In this document: piece after piece, positions 1 to 7,272 of the stretch
How the letters are laid out: every line of letters begins with the position of its first letter
How positions within the stretch are numbered: the first letter of the stretch is position 1
NCBI GenBank assembly: GCA_900555855.1
Contig: USML01000005.1
Location: 1 to 32,637 of the forward strand
Origin: an uncultured Eubacteriales bacterium
GTDB lineage: Bacteria; Bacillota; Clostridia; Oscillospirales; Butyricicoccaceae
Reading direction: 5' to 3'
Length of the DNA stretch: 32,637 bases
Notes under the pieces: generated by a model
What the model saw: only the letters and a program-made list of their open reading frames with translations
Database searches by the model: none
What the model was told of the DNA's origin: nothing
Translations under genes and position numbers: made by a program

Positions 1-532
1 TGCCTACCTCGGTAAGCTCCGCCGGAGCAAGCCTTCTATCCAGATATTTTGCGGTCAGGCGCGTCACCCGGTCACCGATCACCATCCGCTCCATCTCTTC
101 ATATGGAATGCGGTACATCTTCCCCCGCCAGTTTCCGTCCTCCTGGAATTCGTCCAGCAGCACCCCCTGTTCATCCGCCTTCTGGATAAACGCCATGACG
201 GGCGTTTTTTCCAGATAGAGCAGCACCGGCTTTCCGCTTTCGCAAACATCGCGGCAAAGCGTCTGCCAATCGGTCAGATCAAACCCGGGCCAGTCGGCTT
301 CCGCCTGATCCTTTACGCCTTCGCGCTCCACAATCTGTCGAAACAAATCGTTTTCCTCCAGCGGAGCAATCTCCTCCGTCGCATCCGGCCGGGTGACGAG
401 ATACCCTTCCAGCTCAAAGCCTGCAACGGACGCAATCGCCAACAGACCGTCCGAAGGAATGGAATACCCCTCCGTCTCCGGAAAAAAGTCGTCCTTCCAG
501 ATGATTCTGCACATTGTTTTCCCAATATTCAT
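1..532 (-). CDS. Hypothetical protein, C-terminus cut by window edge
   Basis: The reverse strand is open from an ATG at 532 to the window edge, giving 177 codons that begin MNIGKTMCRIIWKDDFFPET, with no stop reached. Upstream lies GGAGAGG four bases before the ATG, a usable ribosome binding site; a second ATG six codons in is possible. The product is soluble-looking, acidic and rich in Glu and Asp, with no signal peptide, membrane segment or motif that I recognise. It follows purR on the same strand after a 66-base gap holding a perfect hairpin, so it may be cotranscribed with purR or start from read-through. Arginine codons are mixed. I cannot assign a function; the open frame, Shine-Dalgarno and spacing support a real gene. 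Confidence 0.6.
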   Translation of the reverse strand, partial: MNIGKTMCRIIWKDDFFPETEGYSIPSDGLLAIASVAGFELEGYLVTRPDATEEIAPLEENDLFRQIVEREGVKDQAEADWPGFDLTDWQTLCRDVCESGKPVLLYLEKTPVMAFIQKADEQGVLLDEFQEDGNWRGKMYRIPYEEMERMVIGDRVTRLTAKYLDRRLAPAELTEVG

Positions 533-548
533 AGGTCCTCTCCATGCC

Positions 549-582
549 AATACCCCGGCAAAGCGCGCTCTGCCGGGGTATT
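549..582 (-). terminator. Perfect 12-bp hairpin after purR
   Basis: AATACCCCGGCA at 549-560 is repeated as its exact reverse complement at 571-582 around a 10-base loop that itself contains the palindrome AGCGCGCT. It lies 17 bases past the purR stop and just before the ribosome binding site of the next leftward gene. There is no run of T after the stem on the reverse strand, so it could be a weak terminator, an attenuator or an mRNA-stabilising stem. Confidence 0.5.
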
Positions 583-598
583 GATTTGAACTCTTTTC

Positions 599-1429
599 TC
601 AGTTGTTCTCGCTCAGCCAGGCGGCGGGACGCACGACCGCGCCCTGCTGTGCATCCATTGCATCGGACACCACAAACAGCGAGCGGATGTCGTCATAGAT
701 GCGGGGCGCGCCTTCCTTGCGGCGCTCCACCATCACGCCCACGCCCACAGTGGTGACGTCAAATTCCTGCATCAGCTCCACCATGCCGCGCACGGTGCCG
801 CCGTCCTTTGTAAAATCGTCCACAATCAGCGCCTTCTGGCCGGGGCGCACCGCGCGCTTGGCCAGCGACATGGTTTTCATCTCTCCGCCCGCGCCGGAAA
901 TATAGTTAATCGTGACAACCGATCCCTCAAACGCCTTGTGATCGCGGCGCGCGATGACCAGCTGCACGCCCAGCGCACGCGCCACCATCAGCGCAAAGGG
1001 AATACCCTTGGTTTCCACCGTCAGCACAAAGTCCGGATTCTGCGCATAATAGGGCGCGGCCATGATGGCGCCCAGCACCTCCAGCGTGTCCGGCTGGGAA
1101 AGAATGTCCTGAATGTACAGGAAATTTCCCGGCAGCACGCGGCCCGGATCGGACAGGCGGCTGCAGAGGTTTTCAACATATTCCAGTGCCTTGTCGGGAA
1201 CCATGGTAGGCAGGAACTTCACGCCGCCTGCTGCGCCGGTCACGGTTTCAATCTGCCCCAGGCCAAACTGGCGGTAAACCTGACGCAGCAGCTCGATGTC
1301 CTCGCTGATGGTGGATTTTGCCGCGTCGAACATCCCGCAGAAATGGCTCAGCGTAAAGATGTGATTGGGCGACGCGGTCAAAATCCGCGCCATCGCGCCG
1401 ATGCGCTCGTTTCTCTTGATCTTATCCAT
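599..1429 (-). CDS. purR: Purine operon repressor PurR
   Basis: The 276-residue product matches the Bacillus-type PurR family over its full length. Residues 1-75 form the winged-helix DNA-binding part, including DAAKSTISEDIELLRQ at 35-50 and TGAAGGVKFLP at 64-74. The C-terminal half is a phosphoribosyltransferase-like fold with the PRPP-binding signature LIVDDFTKDGGT at 201-212 and the conserved ETKGIPFA at 139-146. In the family this domain senses PRPP and does not catalyse; PRPP release allows repression of purine synthesis genes. The gene is transcribed away from the flavodoxin gene, from a promoter with a palindrome at its predicted start, which suggests autoregulation. No pur biosynthetic genes are nearby. 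Of roughly 18 arginine codons about 13 are CGC, unlike the CGG-rich genes after 4.0 kb. Confidence 0.95.
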   Translation of the reverse strand: MDKIKRNERIGAMARILTASPNHIFTLSHFCGMFDAAKSTISEDIELLRQVYRQFGLGQIETVTGAAGGVKFLPTMVPDKALEYVENLCSRLSDPGRVLPGNFLYIQDILSQPDTLEVLGAIMAAPYYAQNPDFVLTVETKGIPFALMVARALGVQLVIARRDHKAFEGSVVTINYISGAGGEMKTMSLAKRAVRPGQKALIVDDFTKDGGTVRGMVELMQEFDVTTVGVGVMVERRKEGAPRIYDDIRSLFVVSDAMDAQQGAVVRPAAWLSENN

Positions 1430-1447
1430 GGTATCCCCTCACAAACT

Positions 1448-1465
1448 CCGAATGTTCGGAACATT
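1448..1465. promoter_or_regulatory. Candidate PurR operator at purR promoter
   Basis: AATGTTCGGAACATT at 1451-1465 is a perfect palindrome around one central base and overlaps a second one, CCGAATGTTCGG, at 1448-1459. On the reverse strand it contains CCGAACATT, matching the right part of the Bacillus PurBox (AWWWCCGAACWWT); the left part matches poorly. It lies just downstream of the purR -10 box, at the predicted transcription start. The match is seen directly; binding by PurR is inferred. Confidence 0.55.
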
Positions 1466-1472
1466 AGTCTTT

Positions 1473-1502
1473 ATTATATACGTCTTTTTCCGTAAAATGC
1501 AA
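1473..1502 (-). promoter_or_regulatory. Sigma-A type promoter of purR
   Basis: On the reverse strand TTGCAT (1502-1497) and TATAAT (1478-1473) are separated by 18 bases. The -10 box is perfect. The predicted start falls near 1466, next to the palindrome at 1451-1465, leaving a leader of about 37 bases before the purR ATG. Confidence 0.65.
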
Positions 1503-1547
1503 GGGGTTTACATATTTTTTATTCAGATTTTGCCCTCTGTTTGCCGT

Positions 1548-1576
1548 TTGTATTTTGCGGCGCAATATCGTATAAT
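1548..1576 (+). promoter_or_regulatory. Sigma-A type promoter of flavodoxin-murC
   Basis: TTGTAT at 1548-1553 and a perfect TATAAT at 1571-1576 are separated by 17 bases. The predicted start near 1583 gives a leader of about 63 bases to the flavodoxin ATG. It fires away from the purR promoter. Confidence 0.7.
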
Positions 1577-1584
1577 AAGGAAAG

Positions 1585-1595
1585 CGTTCCGAACG
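1585..1595. promoter_or_regulatory. Second GTTCCGAAC palindrome, candidate operator
   Basis: CGTTCCGAACG is a perfect palindrome around one base and shares the core GTTC(C/G)GAAC with the site at 1451-1465. It sits at about +2 to +12 of the predicted flavodoxin-murC transcript. A half site, GTTCCGA, follows at 1607-1613. The location would suit a repressor that blocks initiation, plausibly PurR, but the A/T flanks of a PurBox are missing. Confidence 0.4.
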
Positions 1596-1646
1596 GATTT
1601 CTTTCCGTTCCGATTCCATCCGAGCATCCCATAAGGAGGGATTCAC

Positions 1647-2129
1647 ATGTCCGGAAAGCTTGTCGCTTTCTTTTCTGCCAGCGGCGTGACCGCCGCCCTT
1701 GCGCAGCGCTTGAGCTGTGCGGCCGGAGCGGATCTTTTCGAGATCAAGCCCGCCGTTCCCTATACGTCTGCGGATCTTGACTGGACCAACGCCTCCTCCC
1801 GCAGCTCCTTGGAAATGAAAAACCCCGCCTCCCGCCCCGAAATTGCGGAAAAGCTGCCGAGCATGGCGGATTACGACGTGGTCTTCCTCGGCTTCCCGAT
1901 CTGGTGGTATGTCGCGCCCACCATCATCAACACCTTCCTGGAAAGCTACGATTTTTCCGGCAAGACCATCGCGCTCTTTGCCACTTCCGGCGGCAGCCCT
2001 ATGGGGCGCACACTTGAAATTCTCCGTCCGCTCTGCAATGCCTCGGTCAAATGGCTTCCCGCCAAAATGCTCAACGGCGCAACGGACAGCGACCTGAACG
2101 CCTGGTTGAAAAGCCTGAAACTGGATTGA
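1647..2129 (+). CDS. Flavodoxin family protein
   Basis: The product has 160 residues, a normal length for a short-chain flavodoxin. Its phosphate-binding loop for FMN is FSASGVTAALA at 9-19, a variant of the usual T/S-x-T-G-x-T. The region GFPIWWYVAPTIINTFLE at 82-99 is the hallmark of the flavodoxin group that often stands alone in Clostridia, and FATSGGSPMG at 111-120 is the second FMN-contacting loop. By family it would carry electrons or act as an NAD(P)H-linked flavoprotein in the cytoplasm; the partner cannot be named. A strong AAGGAGG lies 8-14 bases before the ATG. The gene is 21 bases upstream of murC with no terminator between, so the two are probably one transcript, although a functional link is not obvious. 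Confidence 0.9.
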   Translation: MSGKLVAFFSASGVTAALAQRLSCAAGADLFEIKPAVPYTSADLDWTNASSRSSLEMKNPASRPEIAEKLPSMADYDVVFLGFPIWWYVAPTIINTFLESYDFSGKTIALFATSGGSPMGRTLEILRPLCNASVKWLPAKMLNGATDSDLNAWLKSLKLD

Positions 2130-2150
2130 TTTTTAGGGGAGGAAAACCCA

Positions 2151-3557
2151 ATGAACACCCTTCGCCTATCGGATTATAAGGACAAACTCATTCACTTCAT
2201 CGGCATCGGCGGAAGCTCCATGTCCGGCCTGGCGGAGCTTCTGACAGCGCTGGGCTATCAGGTGCGCGGCGACGACCGCAGCCAGAGCCATTCCACCGAC
2301 AAGCTCATCCGCGAGGGCATTCCGGTCGTGATCGGCCATGACGCAAAAAACGTTCACGGCGCGGGTCTTGTGGTCTATACCGCCGCTATTGCGCCGGACA
2401 ACGTCGAACGCATGGAATGTGAACGTCTGGGCATTCCGCAGATGGAGCGCGCAGAGCTGCTGGGGCAGATTTCCGAACACTATCCGCGTTCGGTTGCCAT
2501 CTGCGGCACGCACGGCAAAACCACTTCAACCTCGATGCTGTCCACCGTGCTGCTGGACGCAGGGCGCGATCCCTCCATCCACATCGGCGGCGAGATCGAC
2601 CTGATCGGCGGCAGCGTGCACGCGGGTTCGGGCGATACCTTCATCACCGAGGCCTGTGAATTCAAGGCCAGCTTTTTAACGCTGCACCCAACGCTGGCGC
2701 TGGTGCTCAACATCGACGAGGATCATCTGGATTTCTATAAGGACATTCATGAAATCGAGGACACCTTCGCCAAGTTCCTGGGACAGATCATGCCGGGCGG
2801 CATGGCAGTGCTCTGCGGCGATGATGTGCGCGCGCTTTCGATGAAACAGCGCATCTCCGTGCGGAGCGTCACCTACGGGCTGGACAATCCCGATTGCGAT
2901 TACACGGCAAAGGATATCACGCACGACGATGTGATGTGCTTCTCCTTCACGCCCGTCGAGCACGGCGTGGAGCTGCCGCGCGTGACGCTGCGCGTTCCCG
3001 GCCGTCACAATGCGCTCAACGCGCTGGGCGTAACCGCCGCGGCGCGGGAGCTGGGGCTGACCGGCGAGGAAATCGCCCGCGGGCTTGACGCCTTTGCGGG
3101 CGCACACCGCCGCTTCGAGCTGACTGCGACCATCGAAGGCGTCAAGCTCTACCACGATTACGGCCACAACCCGGCGGAATTTCACTCGGTCATTCCGCTG
3201 GCGGACGCCGTTGCGGGAGATCATCGGCTGTTTGTCGTCTGCCAGCCGCACACCTATTCCCGCACCAAGCTGCTCTTCGATCAATACATGACCTGCTTTA
3301 CCGGCGCGGACGAGGTGCTCATCACAGACATCTACGCCGCGCGCGAAAAGGACCCCGGCGATATCCACGCCACGATGCTCGTGGACGCGCTGCAAAAGCA
3401 CGGCGTGCCCGCCGTTTACACACCGGATTTTGATGCGTGCGAAAACTATCTGCGCACGCACTGGCAGCCGGGCGACGTCATGATCTCGCTGGGCTGCGGC
3501 AACATCAACCTTCTCAACGAGCAGATTGCCCGACACGAGGCGGAAAAGACGAATTAA
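2151..3557 (+). CDS. murC: UDP-N-acetylmuramate--L-alanine ligase MurC
   Basis: MurC adds L-alanine to UDP-N-acetylmuramic acid using ATP, the first amino-acid step of peptidoglycan stem-peptide synthesis. The 468-residue product has the N-terminal UDP-binding Rossmann motif HFIGIGGSSMSGLAELL (15-31), the ATP loop CGTHGKTTSTSML (118-130), TEACEFKASFL (167-177; Firmicutes MurC proteins have EACE here where E. coli has EADESD), NIDEDHLDFY (187-196), and in the C-terminal domain YHDYGHNPAEF and CQPHTYSRTK. The length is normal and all three Mur ligase domains are present. GGGGAGG before the ATG is a good ribosome binding site. It is the last gene of the flavodoxin-murC transcript and ends at a strong terminator. 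Arginine codons are mostly CGC (about 17 of 25). Confidence 0.95.
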   Translation: MNTLRLSDYKDKLIHFIGIGGSSMSGLAELLTALGYQVRGDDRSQSHSTDKLIREGIPVVIGHDAKNVHGAGLVVYTAAIAPDNVERMECERLGIPQMERAELLGQISEHYPRSVAICGTHGKTTSTSMLSTVLLDAGRDPSIHIGGEIDLIGGSVHAGSGDTFITEACEFKASFLTLHPTLALVLNIDEDHLDFYKDIHEIEDTFAKFLGQIMPGGMAVLCGDDVRALSMKQRISVRSVTYGLDNPDCDYTAKDITHDDVMCFSFTPVEHGVELPRVTLRVPGRHNALNALGVTAAARELGLTGEEIARGLDAFAGAHRRFELTATIEGVKLYHDYGHNPAEFHSVIPLADAVAGDHRLFVVCQPHTYSRTKLLFDQYMTCFTGADEVLITDIYAAREKDPGDIHATMLVDALQKHGVPAVYTPDFDACENYLRTHWQPGDVMISLGCGNINLLNEQIARHEAEKTN

Positions 3558-3573
3558 TCTCCCGAAATTTGTC

Positions 3574-3607
3574 AAAAAGCAGAGGAAATAACTTCCTCTG
3601 CTTTTTT
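3574..3607 (+). terminator. Rho-independent terminator after murC
   Basis: A perfect 14-bp stem (3574-3587 with 3593-3606) encloses the loop ATAAC and ends in six T. The A-run on the left flank means it can also work leftward for the converging exonuclease gene, which stops at 3651. Confidence 0.93.
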
Positions 3608-3650
3608 CCGTTCTGCAGACGAGCAACGTTACCCGACAACGCGCCGCTTT

Positions 3651-4403
3651 TTATTCGATGGTGACGCTGACGGGACAATGGTCACTGCCCATCACATCCG
3701 CATGGATCGCCGCATCGGTCACACGCGGAAAAAGACGGTTGCTCACCAGGAAATAGTCGATGCGCCAGCCCGTGTTCCGGGAGCGCGCCTTGAACATATA
3801 CGACCACCAGGAATACGCGCCGGTCTGGTCGGGATGCAGTGCGCGAAAGGTATCGGTAAAGCCTGCGTCGAGCAGCTGGGTGAACTTGCCGCGCTCCTCA
3901 TCGGTGAAGCCCGCATTGCCCACGTTGGTCTTGGGGTTCTTCAAGTCAATCTCCTGATGCGCCACATTCATGTCGCCGCAGACGATCACGGGCTTTTTCC
4001 GGTCCAGCGCCAGCAGATAGTCCCGAAAGGCGTCGTCCCACTGCATCCGGTAATCAATGCGCCGCAGGCCGTCCTGGGCGTTTGGGGTATAGACCGTCAC
4101 CAGATAAAACGCCGGGAACTCGCAGGTGATGACCCGGCCCTCCGTATCGTGCTCCGGGATGCCGAGCCCATAGGATACCGTCAGCGGCTCCATCCGGGTC
4201 AGAATGGCCGTTCCGGAATAGCCCTTCCGTTCGGCGCTGTTCCAATACTGCCGGTAGCCCGGCGTTTCCAGCTGGATCTGGTGGGGCTGCAGCTTGGTTT
4301 CCTGCAGGCAGACCGCGTCTGCCCCGATGATGCGGAAAAATTCCAGAAAGCCCTTGCCCACGCAGGCCCGCAGGCCGTTTACATTCCAGGAGATCAATTT
4401 CAT
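3651..4403 (-). CDS. xth: Exodeoxyribonuclease III (AP endonuclease)
   Basis: The 250-residue product is a full-length member of the ExoIII/ExoA family, Mg-dependent enzymes that cut DNA at abasic sites and degrade one strand from 3' ends in base excision repair. Visible motifs in order are SWNVNGLRA (5-13), LQETK with metal ligand Glu35, YSGTAILTR (62-70), VYTPN with Tyr105, CGDMNVAH with catalytic Asp144 and Asn146, RIDYFLVS (214-221) and GSDHCPV with Asp241-His242. The start has a GAGGTG ribosome binding site. Codon use changes inside the gene: Arg residues 1-134 are coded about 9 CGG to 2 CGC, while residues 171-227 have 4 CGC, 2 CGT and 1 CGG. The reading frame and all motifs stay intact across the change, so the protein call is safe even if the DNA is a mosaic. 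Confidence 0.95.
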   Translation of the reverse strand: MKLISWNVNGLRACVGKGFLEFFRIIGADAVCLQETKLQPHQIQLETPGYRQYWNSAERKGYSGTAILTRMEPLTVSYGLGIPEHDTEGRVITCEFPAFYLVTVYTPNAQDGLRRIDYRMQWDDAFRDYLLALDRKKPVIVCGDMNVAHQEIDLKNPKTNVGNAGFTDEERGKFTQLLDAGFTDTFRALHPDQTGAYSWWSYMFKARSRNTGWRIDYFLVSNRLFPRVTDAAIHADVMGSDHCPVSVTIE

Positions 4404-4425
4404 AGCGTATGCACCTCACAAAAAC

Positions 4426-4454
4426 ATCATACCATTTTTCGTCCCGCTGCGCAA
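4426..4454 (-). promoter_or_regulatory. Probable promoter of xth
   Basis: On the reverse strand TTGCGC (4454-4449) and TATGAT (4431-4426) are spaced by 17 bases. The -10 box matches consensus at five of six positions and the -35 box at three. The position, about 20 bases above the ATG, is reasonable. Confidence 0.5.
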
Positions 4455-4512
4455 GGACCAAAGCCGCCGCCCCTCCATAGAATGATAGCAGCAAAGAATG
4501 GAGGGTTGTTAC

Positions 4513-5718
4513 ATGCTGATCGTAATGAAATTCGGAGGCTCGTCCCTGGCCTCCGCTTCCCATATCCGCCATGCGGCGGAGCTGATCCTGAACGCCCGGC
4601 AGGAGGGACACCGGACGGTGGTGGTGGTCTCCGCCCAGGGCGACACCACCGACGATCTGGTCTGCCGGGCCCGGGAGCTTTCGCCCAGCCCGGATCCCCG
4701 GGAGGAGGATGTCCTGCTCAGCTGCGGCGAGCAGATGTCCATGGCGCTGCTGGCCATGTATCTGCGGGAGCTGGGCTGTCCGGCGGTCTCGCTGTGCGGC
4801 TGGCAGGCGGGCATCCTGACAGACAGCCGACACGGCGACGCCCGCATCCAGGTCATCGACCCGGGCCGGGTCAGACGAGAGCTGGCGGCGGAAAATGTGG
4901 TGGTGGTGGCAGGCTTTCAGGGGGTCGACGAGGGCGGCGATATCACCACCATCGGCCGGGGCGGCTCTGATACCACTGCCGTGGCGCTGGCAGCAGCCCT
5001 GCAGGCGGATGTGTGCCGGATCTATACCGATGTGAAGGGCGTTTATTCCGCCGACCCCCGGCTGGTGGAGACGGCCATGATCCACCGGGATATCTCCTAT
5101 GAGGAAATGCTGGAGATGGCGTCGCTGGGGGCGCAGGTGCTCCACAGCCGGGCGGTGGAGCTGGCGCAGGAGAAGCAGGTGCAGGTGGAGGTGCGCTCCA
5201 CCTTTGATCCCGGCGAGGGCGGGACCTTCGTCTGCGGCGAGAGCCGCACCGGTGCAAGAGTCCGTGGCGTGGCCTGCGATGAAGCCGTGGCGATGGTGAC
5301 CGTAAACGGGCTGGATACGGGCCTGGCCACCGGGACGCTCTTTTCCGCGCTGGCGGAGAGCGGCGTGAGCATCGATGTGATCATCCGTTCGCCGGGCAGC
5401 GGGCCCCGGCAGGGGACGGTGAGCTTCTCCGTCCGGGAGAGCGACGGGGAAAAGGCGCTGGCCGTGGTCAAAAGCTGCCGCCGGGCGCTGGATTTCCGCA
5501 GCTGTACGGTGGAAACCGGGATGTCCAAGGTCTCCGTGGTGGGGGCCGGCATGGCCGACGGCTGCGGCGTTGCGGCAAAAATGCTCCGCGCCCTGCAGGA
5601 TGGAGCCATCGAGCCCAGATACATCACCACCGGGGAGATCCGCATCTCCGTCATCCTCCCCCGGGAGCAGGCGAAGCAGGCGGTGCAGCTGGTACACCGG
5701 GCCTTTTTTGAGGAATGA
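4513..5718 (+). CDS. lysC: Aspartate kinase (monofunctional aspartokinase)
   Basis: The enzyme phosphorylates L-aspartate, the committed step toward lysine, threonine, methionine and diaminopimelate. I place the start at 4513 (401 residues, MLIVMKFGGSS...) because GGAGGG at 4500-4505 is then a correctly spaced ribosome binding site; an in-frame ATG at 4498 would put that site inside the coding sequence. Motifs are KFGGSS (6-11), VVVVSAQGDTTDDL (36-49), GFQG (134-137), TTIGRGGSDTTA (145-156) and YTDVKGVYSADPR. The last 140 or so residues form the paired ACT domains that bind the feedback amino acid. No homoserine dehydrogenase domain follows, so it is monofunctional. The leader of about 100 bases is too short for a lysine riboswitch and shows none. 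A terminator closes the gene as a single-gene unit. Confidence 0.95.
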   Translation: MLIVMKFGGSSLASASHIRHAAELILNARQEGHRTVVVVSAQGDTTDDLVCRARELSPSPDPREEDVLLSCGEQMSMALLAMYLRELGCPAVSLCGWQAGILTDSRHGDARIQVIDPGRVRRELAAENVVVVAGFQGVDEGGDITTIGRGGSDTTAVALAAALQADVCRIYTDVKGVYSADPRLVETAMIHRDISYEEMLEMASLGAQVLHSRAVELAQEKQVQVEVRSTFDPGEGGTFVCGESRTGARVRGVACDEAVAMVTVNGLDTGLATGTLFSALAESGVSIDVIIRSPGSGPRQGTVSFSVRESDGEKALAVVKSCRRALDFRSCTVETGMSKVSVVGAGMADGCGVAAKMLRALQDGAIEPRYITTGEIRISVILPREQAKQAVQLVHRAFFEE

Positions 5719-5746
5719 CCGGACGGCGGCAGGCAAAAAAGCACTT

Positions 5747-5777
5747 GGCGAAGGGCGGAAAAGCCCTTCGCCTTTTT
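5747..5777 (+). terminator. Rho-independent terminator after aspartokinase
   Basis: GGCGAAGGGC (5747-5756) pairs perfectly with 5763-5772 around the loop GGAAAA, followed by five T. Confidence 0.95.
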
Positions 5778-5787
5778 GTAAAAAAAA

Positions 5788-5816
5788 TTGCCTTTTCCGA
5801 CGCCGTATGCTATAAT
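5788..5816 (+). promoter_or_regulatory. Sigma-A promoter of the miaB-mutS-mutL-miaA-hfq operon
   Basis: TTGCCT (5788-5793) and a perfect TATAAT (5811-5816) are spaced by 17 bases, directly after the aspartokinase terminator. The predicted start is near 5823. No equally good promoter is seen again until 14387, so this one probably drives the genes to the HlyD-like gene. Confidence 0.85.
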
Positions 5817-5849
5817 CTACTGTGAATTTTTATATCATTCGGAGGCGTT

Positions 5850-7268
5850 ATGAGCCAAAAGGATCGCGTGATTTCTCACGAAGCGCTGCTGCAGCAGCAG
5901 GACTATGCCAGCCGGGTGCGCCGGCTTTATCATACGAAAATGGCCCGCCAGCCCTTGGCCTGTGCCGTAACCTTCGGCTGCCAGCAGAACGAGGCGGATA
6001 CGGAGCTGATCCGCGGCATGCTCACGGACATGGGCTTCGGCCTGACCGACGACGAGACCAGAGCGGATCTTCTGATCTTCAATACCTGCGCCATCCGGGA
6101 GCACGCGGAGATGCGGGTCTTCGGCAATGTGGGGCAGACCTCCCACTATAAGCGGGCCAACCCGGATGTGATCATCTGCGTCTGCGGCTGTATGCCCCAG
6201 CAGCCCCAGGTGGCGGAAAAGATCAAAAACAGCTATCCCTATGTGGATATCGTCTTCGGGACCCACGCCCTGTATAAGTTTCCCCAGCTGCTTTATCAGC
6301 GGCTCACGGGGAAAAAGCGGGTCTTTGACATCTCCGGCGATCAGGAGGGCCTGATCTGGGAGGAGATGCCCGCCGTGCGCCGGGAGGGGCCGGGGGCCTG
6401 GCTCTCTATCATGTATGGCTGCAACAATTTCTGCTCCTACTGCATCGTGCCCTATGTGCGGGGGCGGGAGCGGTCCCGCGCGCCGGAAAAGGTGGTGGCG
6501 GAGCTGCGGGAGCTGGCGGCGCAGGGCTATCGCGACATTACGCTGCTGGGGCAGAATGTGAACTCCTACGGCTTGGATCAGGAGGATTTTCCGGATTTTG
6601 CGGGATTGCTGGAGCGCTGCAACGCCGTCCCCGGCGATTTCCGCATCCGCTTTATGACCTCCCATCCCAAGGACGCCACCCACCGGCTCTTTGACACCAT
6701 GGCCGCCTGCGAAAAGGTCTGCCACAGTATCCATCTGCCGGTGCAGTGCGGCAGCGACCGGGTGCTGCAGGCCATGAACCGCCGCTACGACCGGGAAAGC
6801 TATCTGGAGCTGGTGCGCTATGCCCGCTCCGTCATGCCCGATCTGACCATCACCTCCGACATCATCGTGGGCTTCCCCGGGGAGACGGAGACGGAGTTTG
6901 AGGAGACGCTCTCCCTGCTGGAGGAGGTGCGCTTCGATTCGCTCTTTACCTTTATTTATTCCCGCCGGGAGGGAACGCGGGCCGCATCGCTGCCCGACCC
7001 TGTTTCCCGGGAGGAAAAGCAGCGCTGGTTTGACCGGCTGCTGGAGGTGCAGAACCGCATTTCCCGGGAGAAAAACGCCGAATATGTGGGGCGGACGGTG
7101 CAGGTTCTGCTGGACGGACGAAGCGAAGACCCAAATTACGATCTGACGGGCCGCACGGAGGGCTTCAAGCTGGTGCATCTCCACGGAGATCCGGCCCGGA
7201 TCGGCGAATATGCCATGGCGGAGATCGACCGAAGCTCCACCTGGGCGCTGTTTGGAAGGGTGAAATAA
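5850..7268 (+). CDS. miaB: tRNA-2-methylthio-N6-dimethylallyladenosine synthase MiaB
   Basis: MiaB is a radical-SAM methylthiotransferase that turns i6A37 into ms2i6A37 in tRNAs reading U-starting codons. The 472-residue product has the N-terminal domain with Cys44 (TFGCQQNEAD), Cys80 (NTCAIREHAE) and Cys114 (CGCMPQQ) for the auxiliary iron-sulfur cluster, then the radical-SAM CxxxCxxC, CNNFCSYC, at 191-198, followed by the conserved PYVRGRERSR, LLGQNVNSYG and HLPVQCGSD. The last 80 residues form a TRAM RNA-binding domain. The first 35 residues before the methylthiotransferase core are an extension, as in many Firmicutes MiaB proteins. GGAGG lies five bases above the ATG. It stops four bases before mutS. 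The substrate of this enzyme is made by MiaA, encoded three genes downstream. Confidence 0.96.
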   Translation: MSQKDRVISHEALLQQQDYASRVRRLYHTKMARQPLACAVTFGCQQNEADTELIRGMLTDMGFGLTDDETRADLLIFNTCAIREHAEMRVFGNVGQTSHYKRANPDVIICVCGCMPQQPQVAEKIKNSYPYVDIVFGTHALYKFPQLLYQRLTGKKRVFDISGDQEGLIWEEMPAVRREGPGAWLSIMYGCNNFCSYCIVPYVRGRERSRAPEKVVAELRELAAQGYRDITLLGQNVNSYGLDQEDFPDFAGLLERCNAVPGDFRIRFMTSHPKDATHRLFDTMAACEKVCHSIHLPVQCGSDRVLQAMNRRYDRESYLELVRYARSVMPDLTITSDIIVGFPGETETEFEETLSLLEEVRFDSLFTFIYSRREGTRAASLPDPVSREEKQRWFDRLLEVQNRISREKNAEYVGRTVQVLLDGRSEDPNYDLTGRTEGFKLVHLHGDPARIGEYAMAEIDRSSTWALFGRVK

Positions 7269-7272
7269 GCAG

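Noticed and set aside
4404..4512. Lysine riboswitch or clear promoter before aspartokinase
   Set aside because: About 108 bases is too short for the lysine element and the needed motifs are absent. TAGAAT at 4478-4483 has no convincing -35 box, although some promoter must exist.
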